Source of the DNA: Syngnathus acus
Lineage: Eukaryota; Chordata; Actinopteri; Syngnathiformes; Syngnathidae
Direction: 5' to 3'
DNA: 64,000 nucleotides
Assembly (NCBI RefSeq): GCF_901709675.1
Contig: NC_051093.1
Location: 7,803,553 to 7,867,552 of the forward strand
Position 1 is the stretch's first letter. Every line of letters starts with the position of its first letter. Positions 29,637 through 56,239 of this stretch are shown here, piece after piece. The notes under the pieces are model-generated. The model ran no database searches. It saw nothing but the letters and a program-made list of their open reading frames with translations, and was not told the DNA's origin. Position numbers and translations under genes: made by a program.

Positions 29637-30594
29637 ATGGCTCACAGGTTGCTAGTGCGCAGGATTTGGACACTCTCAGCAAAAGACATCCGCCGCCTCC
29701 CAGCATCCTCTGCTGCTGTCGTCTCCGCTTCCTTTTCCACCTCCCTGCAGCCATCCTCAGCCCGGGTCTCCTTCCTCTCCCCCACACATGCTCTGCCTCG
29801 CGGTCTTCCTCACACATCCCGTCGTCAGGTCTCCTTCAATGTGCAGGATAATGAAGATTTTACAGAGAGGGTCATCAACAATGAGCTGCCAGTGCTGATT
29901 GACTTCCATGCACAGTGAGTAAGCACAGTGCAGCTAATTTGTCATTCTTTAGGGATTAAATTATGCAACACAATGATAACAGTTTATTTGAAGTAACACA
30001 GAGTGTCATTTTGAATGAACCCTTTTCGGTATTTTTATGACACTTTATGACAAGCATCTTCAGTATTTGGTAGAACAACCTGTTGCTAATGATCCTCTGC
30101 AGCTTAAAAAAAAATAAAAGAACCATTTTTGTTTGCTTCCAGGTGGTGCGGTCCATGTCAAATCCTTGGACCGAGGTTGGAGAAGGCTATCGCAAAACAA
30201 AAAGGCCGTGTCGCCATGGCAAAAGTCGACATTGACGATCACACAGACCTGGCTATTGAATATGGGGTGAGATTAACACTGGTGATTTGGTTAAAGTGAG
30301 AAAAAGTCCTGTACCACAATGCTCCTAATTAGATCTGCTGCAAAATAGTTACTTAAATCCCGTATGCCCAATCTGCATTCTTCAATTTGTTTAATGCCAC
30401 TCCCAGTAAAATAATTGTCCTGCTATCTTAATGCTAATGCAAATTAGCATCTGTTTTAATTGCATTTAACCTCTTAGGTATCTGCAGTTCCAACGGTCAT
30501 TGCCATGAAAGGAGGCGATGTCGTCGACCAGTTTGTGGGGATCAAAGATGATGAGGAACTGGACTCGTTTGTCAGCAAGATCATTGGGAAGTAA
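29637..30594 (+). CDS. txn2: Thioredoxin 2, mitochondrial
   Basis: Three coding exons join in frame: 29637-29914, 30143-30266, 30478-30594, giving 172 residues (human 166). The first 65 or so residues are rich in Arg, Ser and Ala with no acidic residue until KDIRR, a typical mitochondrial presequence. The thioredoxin fold follows, with active site WCGPC at 94-98, [16 protein letters not shown] and the cis-proline loop AVPTV. It reduces disulfides in the matrix, recycled by TXNRD2, and supplies peroxiredoxin 3. The start codon is the first base of its exon, right after the acceptor AG. Txn2 next to myh9 is the arrangement in human 22q12, which supports both names. Confidence 0.95.
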
Positions 30595-31213
30595 AGCAGC
30601 TTTCCCAGGCCTGTCACTTTGCCACCATCCCAGTGCCGTACTCGATTTTGAGTCTGTTGAGCGGCAAAACATCAGCCAAGCTGAATCCATGCTCATACCC
30701 ATCACTAGACTGGCTGCTTTCGCTGCGTCCTGTCTCGTCTCTTTCACGGTTTCTTGTTCTAGTAATGGGTGTGGGCCTCCATCGACCTTGGAAGTAAACG
30801 CTGTACTCTCTCAAGCACTTGGTATCACTATTGATGGCTCCAACAGCTTTATTCAGACCTTTAGAAGAGATCTATTGTGGGGGGGAAAATACACCACAGT
30901 AGTACTTTTATGTTGTGTACTGTGAGGGATGAACATTTAAAGTTTTAGTCACGGTCAAGAGGATTCAACCTGAGAGCTGATTGGGCTCACGTTAGTGTTA
31001 CCTGTAGTTTCTGCTTTCGTCCACGCGGGGGTAGCATTTCTCTCTAACACAACCGGTTTACACCAATGAGCCTAGAAGTGTAATTTAATAGAAATTGTTT
31101 GTGCTTGTGCACCTTTGGGCCCAGACTGTGAAATTTGCAACAAGCAGAAAAGACAATTCGATTTTTTTTATTACAGAAATGAATGGTATGCTGCAAACGT
31201 GATCAAGTGAAGT

Positions 31214-31219
31214 AATAAA
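31214..31219 (+). terminator. txn2 polyadenylation signal
   Basis: AATAAA lies 620 bases past the txn2 stop codon and is followed by a T/G-rich stretch (GTCTTGGATTTGGCTTGTTTT). It probably ends the txn2 transcript. Confidence 0.55.
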
Positions 31220-32114
31220 GAAATCAAAATATGTCTTGGATTTGGCTTGTTTTATTTACTGTGGTGTAAAGCGACACATTTTCTATTTAGAAACAAATGT
31301 GGATGATGAAAATGGATTGAATCGAGTCTTTAAAATGGAATTTCATACCTTTTGCATTATAAAATGTGAGGAGAAATTCAGAATATCTTTACTGTGGTTT
31401 ATTGTGGTTATGGATGCTTAAACATGCAGGCCAAATGGATGCTTTACACAGGCTAGAATAACATTATCAGCCTGTATTCTAAATGTTTCAAAATACAACC
31501 CACGCAGGGTCTCTCTTCCATTGTGTGTAATCATTTGATCTGTTCATGAATCATGATCCCAAACAAAAATAATTCCATCATTCGTCACTACCCTCCAGGC
31601 CAACCGTCCTTTCATTAGCGCCCGCAGTTGACATAATGCTTATCAAACGGCGACTTTACTCTTTCCCCCTTTGATGAGATCACTGCAAGGATGTGTGCGT
31701 GCAGAGCCGTTCAGTAGCACCCACAAAAGGATTTCATCAGGGGAATTCCACTGGCATTACATTAGCATGTAGGGCCCGAAACCGATGAAGGTCCAGATGT
31801 ACGGTTGCTGCACGCTTTGATCAAGACATTCCTAACATACTTTTTGGATGTCTAGAACAGAATGACAGCATCTGTTAATGATGTACCATCAGTAAACACT
31901 GCCTTAACACACACACACAGGTCAGGGGGTCATCTTATGTCTGCCTTTTGGAGAAGAACAGAGAAATGAGACAAGCTCCAAAGGTCGAAGCATGTAACTC
32001 GACACGTCTTCCGGCAAACACAATAGACCACACCTCCAGCCTCACTCCAATGTCTGTGTGTGTTACTCAACCCTCTCTTGTGACCATATAAGGCAAAAAA
32101 AAAGTCATGCGGGA

Positions 32115-32142
<28 letters not shown>
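32115..32142 (+). repeat. CTG triplet microsatellite
   Basis: About nine uninterrupted CTG units lie in the txn2-myh9 spacer. They are not inside a recognised exon. Confidence 0.85.
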
Positions 32143-32145
<3 letters not shown>

Positions 32146-35104
32146 AAACTGCAGACAGGCAGAGCTGTAGAATTCTTCTATGACTCCTCGGATTTGTTTG
32201 CCTTTCTCAAGAATTGAAACAATTAATGTTTGCGGAGTGTTTGATGGAAATATAATCTAAGATTACTAGGCCAACTGCCACTTTTCTTTGTGTGATTGTT
32301 GGCAAAGTTTTGTGTTGTGTGTTGGACGGAATAGCCTGGAACAACAAAAACTTGGCTAGGCCCCTGACAATTTTAGTGTTTACAGTAAATTCATTGCTGT
32401 ATTTATATTTCAAATACAACGCTGACCTCAAACGTTTGGGTCTCTACTTAGTATTTCCTGCCATTTATTTCTGGTTCCACTATATTTTTCCCATGCTACA
32501 AAAAAGAATGCTCATTTTAACATTAGCATGATCGTCTAATAACAGACGATGATAAATGAGCAAGGAGACATTTGAACAAAAGGGGGGAAGCTGTCTACAT
32601 TTCCTTCACTTAACATTCCTGACTGACTTTTGCTAGTCGACGTGTGTTATCACTCCTTCCTGTTTACTGATTACCAAAGAACAGGAAGACAATGAAGGAA
32701 GAACAATTCATTGGTGTTCCCTGTAATTTGTTTGACATTTCTCGCAAACAGCTTTGGTGTTCCTGTTACAGTTTGTATGGAAGAAATAGTAGTTTTAGAG
32801 GTTTCGTTTCAGGAATGAATGGCATTGCGTTGTCTTCTTGCATGTGTGTTGAATTTTTTTTCATTGTAGGTCAGGTGTGAGGGCACATTTTGACAATCTG
32901 GGTCAGACGAGCGTTTAAGTTGACGGGTGAGGCCGCAGTTATGTTTGCCAGTTTGCGCAACTCAATGAGAGTCAATAAAAGACGTGGCAAAAAAAAGTGT
33001 GGCTCTGCAAAATTTTGATTGACAGAAGTATAAATTCCTCAACATGTTTATTATGGCCAGCTAGCGATTCTTTGATGAATGACATCAGCATTTTCCCGTC
33101 CACTGATTGGTTGCTTAGCGCAACAAATCTTCCAGCCAACTTCAACTAGCAAAACACGATGGTAGCAATCTGCACAAATGAACACAATCATTGATAAGCA
33201 TCTCGGGTGATTTTTAAAATGTGTGTTTTTGTCTCAATTACTCAATTTGCAGATGGCACGACACATTTGTGTGCTATTATCTTGCATTTTTGTATAGTGA
33301 TGATTTCTCAAAGTGCAACATGATGGCAGTGAAGCGTAAATGGCAGCACACACATGCAGTGATTTGATTCAGTTAACGTGCGAGCCGGCAAACGTGTTGA
33401 CACTGAATGGGTCCCTTTCTCCTTGACTGCAGGATATAATAGCTTGACACACCCTGAATGACAGACACACCCTGCTGCTAGTACAAACGAGAGCAGGCAA
33501 ACGCAAGACTGGGTCACTGTGGAAAGGAGGAGGAGGAAAGAGATGGTGAGGTCAGATGCATGTCTCCATATTTGGTCATCCCATGCCTTCATCTTCATCC
33601 TGCATTGCGGTGCCTAGAAGTATTTGTTATTTTGCCACTTTGCTATTGTGCAAGTAACGTGTGCTTGTGACTGTCAGGATGATTACGCAAATGTTTTTAA
33701 GATGTGGTGGAGCATGTGCTGAGGAAGTCAATTATTTTAATACAAATGATTTGCATGTTTGACTTCATTTGCTTCATTATGTGTTGGGGAAATTGTTTTT
33801 GACAACACAGATGTCAGTTTTAACTCTGGCCAGACTTTCACTCAGCCTTGGAGAAGATATGTTGAGTTCTATTTTTCAAACTAGCTTCCACGTCAAGGTT
33901 GCTCATTCTGTTTTCTTCCACTACTCCTCACTTGTCCATTTTTCTATCTGGTCAAGCTCAAGTAATATAACAAGCTAACCTTTTGACCCCCCAGCTGACC
34001 TGTCAAATTCTTCCCACCCATCCTGACGAGGACCAGAGTGAGATTTATAGATTTTTCCACACAGACCAGGCAAATGTTTAGTGTTGTAGCTACTGCGCAC
34101 ACATGAGATGCTCTGGAACTAAACATATATGAAAACTCAGACACATTCCTCCCCATAATGACACATAGCAAACGTAAATCGCACGTTATTCCGAAAACGT
34201 GATTTTTGCCAGGAAATGCCGGCCATACCTCAGACTCCACCTCAAACATAATATGACTGCATAATAGACGATAGAGTAGCCATGTGTTAAATAATGCCAT
34301 TTATTGATGCAATAGTCACAACATGTTGTTCATTCCAGGATGTTGCAACAGCATCATCTGGTTTGCATTTGGATTCAACTTCTAAAAGTTGTTTCTTCAA
34401 AAACCATTACCTTTGTACAGTTATCCCTCTTTGATCCAAGTTCTCACATGTCCCTAACTGTAACTTTAATTATTTCCCAACAATGTGTTGATTCATTAAT
34501 CTTTGTTTCACAATGTGCAAGCAAACTCTCTTCCCCCCCCCCCCCCACTGTTAATGTCTCCCTGCTGGTTGTGGCATTTATATTGGCATTGGGCCCACAG
34601 TTCTACTTGGCCCAGTCTAGGCCCGAGAGAATATCTGAGGTAAACAAGTTCACGTTCAACTGGTCCATCTATTGTAAACTAGTACAAGCATTATTTCTTT
34701 CTTCTTTTTTCTTTTAGCCATGTGTTGCTTTCTGAATCCATTCTTCCATCAGATTCAAATGTCAAACGTTTTATTCAGTTATTGAGTTGTTTGTCAAATG
34801 TTTGAACATGGATCCACCTGCGCAAGCATGCAAGTCATTGCATTATCAGGTGTTTTGGAAGAGAACAAAGAAACCACATTATTCTGTCAGACGGCAATTT
34901 TCCTCCTTTATAATTGGTTAAACACCTGCAGGATTTCCCACGTCGTATTTACATGACTGGGCATGCTGTTGTCTCACCTGTTTGACTGACACAAACCTGT
35001 TTATACGACAGGTGGGCAAAAACCGATGGAGATGTTTTACGTGACAATAGTGTGGTTTTACCTCACACTAGCGTCTTTATATTTATATGGTATGATTTAA
35101 AGCA

Positions 35105-35180
35105 GAGGTCTCAAAGCTGCGGCCCGAGGGCAATTTGTGGCACATAGGATGATATTTTACGGCCCCCCCTATTTGACATC
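35105..35180 (+). repeat. Dispersed repeat fragment, copy 2
   Basis: The words GCGGCCCGAGGGCAATTTGTG and AGGATGATATTTTACGG match the fragment at 2573-2690 in the same order and spacing. The two copies share an unidentified interspersed-repeat family. Confidence 0.55.
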
Positions 35181-35649
35181 AGAGTGTGCATTCTGCTGGG
35201 AGTTTCTATTGACAGTCAATACATTTTGGCAGTTTAAAAAATATTACTTTATATTTGACAAATACAGATATTTAATATCTTTTCAACGATAACGTCCAGA
35301 ATCCTCATAACACTAATTGATTTTGAAAATGAAATTCAGTGGTGTGTCTTTTCCATTATTGATCAAATCATATGAAAATCATACACAGACATCCTAAGTA
35401 GTAGCAATCATGACAGCTATTTATTTTGACTGAACGTTGTGCTCAGACAAGACCCTGTTGACACATATCTGGATGATGCAGTCCCCTCCTGAATAGTACT
35501 TATATGGTCAAAATAATTCTTACTATGCACATACCTTTCTCATTAAACACACTTTATCTCAACCCCTTCCTCCTCTGAGCTTTTTCAAATTCAGCTTTTT
35601 TGCCTGCTGTTGCCCCGCCCACTTGCTGTCAACTTGATTTCCGAGAGGA

Positions 35650-35996
35650 CGTGATTGGTCCACAATATAACGCTACCCAATGAACGACGGCCGTTGATTA
35701 AAGGGGCGGATTCAACATGGCCGGTGCCCGCCTCGCTTTGGACCGCACCCCAGTGGGCAACGTACTCAACTAAAGTTGCGCGAGCCAGTTAGCTGCAAGT
35801 GGAAGAGGGAGGGCTGAAGGGAGAGGCGTTCAAAAAAAGATTGGAAAAAAAGCTAAGTAAGAGGGAGGAAAGGACCGCTTGTAGTGTAGACTCCCGACGA
35901 AACTGCAGCAGTCGACTGGAAAAAAAATAAAAGTTTTGACTCACGTCGACGCCGACTGAGCCACCATTACGAAGGCGTCCTGCACCGTTTAAGCAG
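35650..35996 (+). promoter_or_regulatory. myh9 promoter and non-coding exon 1
   Basis: An inverted CCAAT (GATTGG, about 35653), a direct CCAAT (about 35678) and a GC box GGGGCGG (about 35703) form a TATA-less promoter. The probable first exon, GA-rich and non-coding, ends TTTAAGCAG at 35996 before GTAAAC. Its partner acceptor is TTTAACAG ending at 42134, five bases before the myosin start codon. A non-coding first exon and a long first intron are also found in mammalian MYH9. Confidence 0.55.
35717..35773 (+). other. Possible upstream open reading frame in the myh9 leader
   Basis: ATG at 35717 opens an 18-codon frame, MAGARLALDRTPVGNVLN, ending at TAA 35771-35773, inside the presumed first exon. 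The context AACATGG has a purine at -3 and G at +4. It matters only if transcription starts upstream of 35717. Confidence 0.3.
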
Positions 35997-38900
35997 GTAA
36001 ACATTTAGCACTTTATCACTTTTCGCTACGGTGCTCCTCCATAATTCATTCAGATTGTCCGCCGATGACTCTAGCATACGAACCAGGAAGCCTTGCATGC
36101 TAGTTCAATGCGCTGCTTGGAGTGGCACCTCGTGGAACAGATGGCTTTGTTTTGTTTTTAAATAACGACATGAATAAACTCACAAACTCGCTGATACGAA
36201 TTTTAATTGAATCTTTTTTAGTATTCCCGTATAGACATCGATACAAATGAGTCAAGTTTTGCAACCGCGTTGTGGCAGCTGGCCCGAGCTAAAAGCCACA
36301 AGGGCAGAGGCAGGAAGTGATTCGCTTGAATGAGGCCGGCCGGCTCAGAGTTTCAGCCCAACTGGGATGGAAATAAAACGGAAGGTGTATTTCGACTGCG
36401 CGCATATCATCTCGGTCGGATATATTATTAAGAGCTCTATTATTTCGCGGTTGAACTTCGGTGGCCTGCGTGGTCAGTAACGTGTATGGCTGGCGGTGTG
36501 ACGTCACCACTCTACCGGGCGACCAGCCCTACCTCACCCAAGCACGTCACCTTATTGTCCGACGGTGCACTCCCTTTTTTTTGTTTAATTTTCTCTCTTT
36601 AAGCTTAATGTTTTCATAGGAACATCAACCACTGATGGAGCACACTGATTTATTTGGCTCTAGGTTAATTAATCTGATTGATCTAGTTCGTGTCGATTCT
36701 CCTCATGCAAACTGCACAGATAACATTTTGTGGATCGGAATGATAGTTCCACGTCGATATTTTTGGTTGCATATGTGTTGATTTGCCAGTGTTTCATCAT
36801 CAATTTTTATTTTAAGTATCAGTGGCTGGTACCGGCAACATTCACGAGTACCCAATACCACCAAAATGAACTTTTGGCAAGTTCAGTGCTTTAGTTTGGC
36901 ACAAGTTGAAAGTAGTTGAATGCACTATGGGTGTGTAGGCAGTGACTTTTAAAATGATCATGCAAATTATCTCCAGTAAAAACCAGTTTGGCTTGTGATT
37001 TCCACAGTTGACAAAAGTCAATTAGTCAAGCTGTCGGTATTTTTTCGGGACTGCAAAGAATTTAATTTTAACATAGGAAACCATTTAGTCAATTTTGTAT
37101 TGACATTATTGGGTCGCCCAATAGACTATTTTGGGGTACTGGACCAGCTGCATATTTTTGTTTGAGGGCACCTTGATTTCAGTTTATCTGCCTACATTAT
37201 TTTTTTAAACCAATGTGAGAGCCCTATAATAAAGGCATTTTGATTCATTTTGTTATACGGCGAGTGAGGTGAAGTCATTGTGATAGCTGGCTTTTACAAA
37301 TGTGTGTGTATAACTCTCCTAATATATTGTGTTTTTTGGAAGCAAGCACTTTTGGGGCTTTTAATGGTGTTGTAAAATGAGCCCCCTTTTGAGATTTTTG
37401 GACTCCCTCTGGGCGAAGCACAATTTAAACGCAGACATGCAGGAATTTTTTTTTTTGTATTGTAACAGTGACTGTGTTTACGGTGACTTTTTAGTCTGGG
37501 CTAGATTATTTCCTTGTTTGTCGTAAGTAAGTGTGACATTTGCCGAGACCCAGTGGCAGTCGCTCAAAGTTGACTCAAGGGTTGCTCTTTGTAGTTTGTG
37601 GTGAGAATAAACCGATGATGCTCCACTCGCTGACAAGAGTTGCTAGCTAAACTTTATTCAGCAAAGGAAACCTGATTTATTTTTGTTTAAAGAACAGAAA
37701 CAAATTTCAGGTCTCCTAAATTTGACATGAAGATCATCTTAGGTTGCACAGTGGCACGTTTTCTCGAAGTTTCCGCATTTTTGCATTTCTTTGTCTTGGT
37801 TCTTTCTCTTTTGTTTCCTTCACCCTTGGCTTCCTTCCTCTGTTTTTTTTTTTTTTTTACGGATTGTTTTTGCCTCCAGGTCAGCCCAGTCTTTCCTTTA
37901 TACTCCCCCACACAATGCACACCTGTGTGGTTCAAAAAGCGACTAACAATACTAGGAAATGTTTGCCCTGATTAAAAGCCACGCTGATGAGCCTTCTTGG
38001 CAGCCAAGATGGACTTGAAATCAGTTCTTTAAATTTGTGTTTGTTTTCAAATGATCGCCTTTATAAAATGTCTAGGGAATCACTGTCCCATCACTCGTGA
38101 GGTATTTTTAGAACAGGCCCATGGGCGACTTGTATTTGGTCTTTCACGTGTTGGACGTTGGACTAGATTTTGCACAAACTTTGCCACAATCTTCTAAAAA
38201 TACAAGGTCATTGGTAGGAAGGAAGCACAATTGTACTACAGCACATGTTGGGAAATCTATTTGACTTTTGCATCTACTGAGCACCTGGCGTGCCTCCATG
38301 TTCTGAAGTGGTGAATACTTTTGGAGATTATGCAACGCTCCCACCGCTGACGCCGAGCTTTCGAACGCATGCTTCGTCATGAGACGTGTTTCTGACTCCA
38401 TTGGATGTGACATGTCAGCTGAATGAGGTCTGAGCACTTTGTTAAATGAGCCCATGGTTTGGACGATAATGCAACAGTCATCCGTTTACCTTCCTCACTT
38501 GGGAGGAGCCAGATAAGGTGGTAAGGCTAAAGTTCAAAACGATGATAAAGCGATCAGGTGATAAATAAACCGGAACAAAGAAGTGCCATGTTGGGTTGCT
38601 GATGGCTTGTAAATGACGTCCTTATTAGACCACCGCCCTTTTACCAACTGCCCATCCAGTCTTTCATTTATCAGAGAAGGTGTTGACGATCAAAGAGCGC
38701 TTTTGCATTAGGATCGTTAAAACCCGCCTCTTAAAAGTCTGACATGGCATTAGGTAAACTCCACTGGACACCATTCAACATTCAGAAAGAGTTTGACAAG
38801 ATTTCTGGCATGTAATTGTTGAGATTTTTGGAGTTTTTGGCTAAAGTTTCTCCACATCACGAGACCATTTTCTGTCGACCGATCAGGGAAGTACAAAGTG

Positions 38901-41900
38901 TGTCAAAAGTTAGCTACGGTATAGCCGCAATTGATTTGAACACCCTGTGAAATAGAAGGAACCAAAAAAAAATGCAGCGTCAAGTGCTGCTTTGGTGGAA
39001 ACTGAACTTGATGATTACCGTTCAAGTGGTCTTGGTTTTGAGGGGAATGTGGAAAGTCATTTGGGATGTCGAGCTGTTAAGCGGCAAAGTCATTTTCCAG
39101 AAAGGTCTTCATTTACTTCTCTTTGTGTGCGCCCAAGCGAATGCCACCGAAGCCACTAAATCTCCACGCCGTGAATTTCCACCCTGTTTTATTTCGATTC
39201 TCACTTTCAGGGTGCCAAGGAGAGCCGACTGCATCATGTGCAAACGTGAACCACAAATCAAACAGCAGTTTAAAAATCTCCATCGTATGAGAAGAAAGCT
39301 GTGACTCATTGATTGGATGATGTAAGCTTCTGGGAACACAGCCGTATTTATTTATTGACACGCATGTCAATCCACGCGTATCAATCCACCACCATAAAGC
39401 CCTGAGCAAGAACAGGATGAGATTTCACAAGTATGACTGTACATGGTCATTCTGTGTTCGAAGGCGTCACTGACGACCCCCCTCGGTTATTACAGTAAGT
39501 CAGGAAGTCAGTGAGGCGGAAAGGAATGAGTCTGATGGGGGGATGTATGGGCTCCCTTTACGGAACCCGCGTTGACCCGCTTTCCCAGTGGAGCAATTGA
39601 GAGCTATTTAAATTTCAGGAGCAATTTTCTTTGCATTTGTCAGTCTTATTTCACAAAGTGCAAGCTTTGTTTATTGCTCTTGTAAATACTGTTCAGTCGG
39701 TAAATGCGGTCGGCTTTTCTCACTTCCTCCTGCTAGTTTACCATTTGTTTCACGATAGTATTGTAGCGTACTAATGTTTAATCATCTGTCAAACTGTAAA
39801 CCTTCCCCTACTTTTTTTTTTTTTTCTTTCTTACTAGATGTTGATGTCTGGATCAGTTATTTTTATCAAATGCCATGTCGACAATATTTAAATAATAGTT
39901 TCCTGGTGCATCCTTTAGAGCAGAGCAACAGGAAGGCTGCTGTCTTAGCCAACAATTATGTCTGGGTGGGTTTCATGACCGTTTTGGCTACTGTTGGAAC
40001 TCGATGTCAGTCGGAGGCAAGGTCCGCATCGACGGTACTTTATTCCTCTTTTCGATGTAGAGCAGCCCTGGTCAAATTAACTGTGGCTATTTTTGTATTA
40101 AGGCGCTCTCTTGAGATGTCGTTTGAAATGTGCCGCCGTATTTTCTGTGTCAAGCGTGTGCAGTCAACAGAATTATTCTTAGAGCCATGCAGAGAGAAAA
40201 AAATTAAAAACTTTGCGGCAATGCAACCAGATTTGCAATCTTTTTTTTTAAGCTAAAAATTGAGTTAAAAGTAAGCACCACCATTTTCTACATAGCATCT
40301 TCCAAATACATGAGTTGAGAACAAGTTTGGTTTACATTTTTGTCATGACCTTGCCACTTCGCTTTGCACAATAGTATTTGGCTTTCAGGCTCCAATCAGC
40401 TTAAGTGCAGCAGATGTTCGCCAAATAAATATTTATATCCACGTATTGATTTCGGCTTAATGTACAGTATGTTTGGCGTATTTAAATCCTTGTAAAGCTA
40501 AAGCAATGGCAGACTTTAGATAAGTGACTTTTTGTCTGCGTTAAAATACGAATCCAAAAGAACGAACCGTGGAAGACGGAGAGGCAGGGAGGAGGCATAG
40601 TGGATAAAGTAGACATTTGTGGAATTTGTCTCTCCCTGATTGAGAGGGTGAGTATGGCAGGAATGCGACCCTGAAAAGACTGGATAAACAGCGGAGGGGG
40701 GGTTGGAGGTTGTTGGTCTTATGGGGAAGCGGACAGACGTGTGTCCTAAGACCTAGAAAAAGGGCTACGGAGCCATCGGATAGCGACGGCATCACCAATT
40801 TCCCCTCTAGTTTCACAGGATGTAGGCGTCCAACAAGAGTTGGGACTTGGAGACGCTTTGGACAATGATGGATTTCAGCTGCAGCCTGGGGAACTTGATG
40901 GGAGGATTGGGGGAGGGAGGGAGGGAGGGAGGTAGGGGTCATGAGAAGAATGATGTTCTCTCTGCTTTCTTTCTCACAGATCCGGGTTAATGTGGTGGAA
41001 CGGGTACAAGACTGTTAAATGACCTATTTTGAGGGTCAAGGGTCTGTCAGCTTTTTTGAATACAGATGACGGTTTAGTTTTATTTGGCTCGTTGCTGGAG
41101 ATGATCATTAACTAACTGCCCGAGCGACATTAAGCTCATAACGAATCTGAACGCGCTTGAGGGGGAAAGTGTTTTGGCATAAAGTGGATCTGCAAAAGTC
41201 ACGGTGTCATGAAATGACGTGTGACGCTGGAAATGCTCTTCCTCTTTTCAACCGCCTTTTTCTCTTTTCATAAAATGGCGCTTGACTGCAATCTCTCTTC
41301 ACGCTTTCATAATGTTGAACATGAAGGATTTGGCAACAGTTTGTTTCCCATTGGAGCCTTTTGCAATGTACTCTTGGCTCAACAGCTGGCCCAAAGTATT
41401 GTTTGACGTAATTACAACTATAATTTTTTTCGTTTTGTTTTTTGCAAGAGGCCTCCAGTGTCATATTCCATGTTTTGCATGTGAGCATAATCATGCAAAC
41501 CTTTCTGGCCATGCAATAACTCGGCAACAACTCTGGTAGTGCTTGAAAATAAGAGCTGAACTAGTAAAGTCCGGATCACCAAACCTTATTGTCAGGAGAC
41601 TCTTTGTCCTAGTTGACTTATTGCTGGCTCTCAGCACACAGCCTTCAGCACACAGCCCTCTGTACTGGTAATACCCGTCGAGTCACTTTCTATTGGCGTT
41701 GAACCGCAGCATTCCCGGTCAACAGGCTGCTAGTTAGAAGCTTTTCAGATTGTAGGCTATATGAAATATGGCGCAGTATGTGCATTAACACTGCAAGGGC
41801 TCGCAAGACTCTATTTTTAAATTTTTTTTTAATTTACTGGAATATATGGATAGGAGCGGGCATAAAGATTTATTTTATTTTTATATTCATTGATTTTTTT

Positions 41901-42134
41901 ATTTATAATTATACATATATTTTATATATAATATATCTATATTTAGCATGATTCTGAAATGGTAATTTTTTTTTTTGAGCTGACCTATTTCAAGGAAGCA
42001 TTTTCTGTCGTGCATGATTGCTTGTGAAAGTAATAAAGCGAGCAATGACTCACGTAGCGAGACTTTAGATTTGGTGTCAGTCCTGTAAATGTTGTTATAT
42101 TACAAAACTAATTCCACTTTTTTTTTTTTAACAG
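35997..42134 (+). other. myh9 intron 1 (6.1 kb)
   Basis: The largest intron in the window by far. It contains a GGGA tandem run (about 40912-40933), an AT-rich low-complexity block (about 41815-41945) and several poly-T runs. Long reading frames (for example 39774-40256) show no domain and are not supported as genes. In mammals MYH9 intron 1 carries transcriptional enhancers, so the same is plausible here but not shown. Confidence 0.55.
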
Positions 42135-42139
42135 CTACC

Positions 42140-54872
<12,733 letters not shown>

Positions 54873-55129
54873 ATCGCTAGCGACGCTTAATTGGTCATCA
54901 ACCAAACCGTTACCAGACAACTCCAAATTCACGTGAACACGATGTCAGTGTATTTACAAGCGACATGCAAAGACCAAGTCATCTTCTGTGACTGGCTGCT
55001 CATTTTGACCGTGACAATCTATGCACATAGTTAAGACGGTAAACCCGGACAATCGCCACGGCAACCGACTTGGGGCCGCCCCCCCCCCTCCTTTTTTTTG
55101 ACAAATAGTTCTTTCTCTGCGGAAAAATG

Positions 55130-55135
55130 AATAAA
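55130..55135 (+). terminator. myh9 proximal polyadenylation signal
   Basis: AATAAA lies 258 bases after the myosin stop codon, followed by ATATTTTTATAAGG. It is the nearest canonical signal for the transcript. Confidence 0.5.
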
Positions 55136-56239
55136 GGACATATTTTTATAAGGAGACATTCAAACTATAAAAACCCTAATGTAGGATCTATTTTTCTAAT
55201 TGAAGAAATGAGCAAACAGAGAGAAGTATAATTACTGGAAGGGGACCAAAGTAATATCTCAATCTATAGATTTGTATTTTATGCTGAAGTTTGTACTATG
55301 ATTAAGAATGGAAGTACATGTTTGTGGCTCTTGCTTGCGCTTTTGCCTTACAATGAAGGTTTATATGCTCAAATGTATCGCACCAATTTAACTATCGACA
55401 TGTGACTATGCTTTTGAGTTTAATCATTTGATGTATACACATTTCATGAAGTTAAAAAGGGGATGACCCAATTCGAAATGACAGGTAGTGAAGGATTGTG
55501 ACTGTGCTAAAATTCTCTAATTTTGCACTGAGGTAATGAAACGCTTAGCCAATCCGTAAGCAACCACTGCATCCGTGTTTCTTTGAAACAAACTCAGATG
55601 CTTTAAAAATATTGAAGACAACCTGCACGTCCTAGTACATGCAAAGAACATCAACACACGCTGTGACCGTAAATGCAGCCCCCGCCCTCCCCCCTGAATG
55701 TTTATTGATCTTTTGTGTTGTTACTGTTGTCTTCATTCTTGTTCAGGGTAAAGTTCAAATGGAGTTGTGGGGTAGGTTATTCCTAAGGGCACACACACTG
55801 TATTCTCAGGGCACAGCTTATTGAGTGAGGGAGGAGTGGGTTAGCATAGTCACAAAGGTTGAGCAAGTCATCCTAATGGGATAGAAGGACATAATTGATC
55901 ACTGTAGCCTGTGTATACGTTACTCAAAATGGCAGAAGAAAAAAAAAAAAAAGATTCAGCATAAATAGTAATACTTGTAGCACAAAAACCCTCTTTTTTT
56001 GCAGAATGCAACCATAAAGCAGCCCTCACACGCTGTGCTCAAGGGTGGCTTGGCTCGCTCACACTGCTGGGAAGTGAGAGGAATGTGTTATTCTAAAATC
56101 ACTGCTCAAATGAATTACCTGTACGCACTTAAAAACAAATTAAAGCCAAAAGGAAGTATAAAAAAAAAAGCATCTCATTTATGTAATGTTTATCTGCACC
56201 TCAAGAATTGAAGCAATGTTGTGACTATGTGGTATTACA
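55136..56239. other. Extended myh9 3' UTR or spacer
   Basis: No coding exon recognised. AT-rich sequence continues from the proximal to the distal polyadenylation signal, with a poly-A run at about 55940-55953. It may be a long alternative 3' UTR. No RNA gene recognised. Confidence 0.35.

Larger units (their letters stand above)
31220..35649. other. Spacer between txn2 and myh9
   Basis: About 4.4 kb without a recognised gene. It holds a short CA run (about 31909-31918), a CTG triplet run, a poly-C run (about 34535-34547) and a repeat fragment at 35105-35180. The longest frames show no known domain. Upstream control elements for myh9 may lie here, but none can be named. Confidence 0.4.

Noticed and set aside
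34340-34717. A 125-codon frame in the txn2-myh9 spacer
   Set aside because: Low-complexity residues from poly-C and T runs, no domain and no neighbouring exon in phase.
39774-40256. A 160-codon frame in myh9 intron 1
   Set aside because: It has no recognisable domain, no similarity I can name, poly-T-derived Phe runs and no promoter or splice context. It is probably chance.
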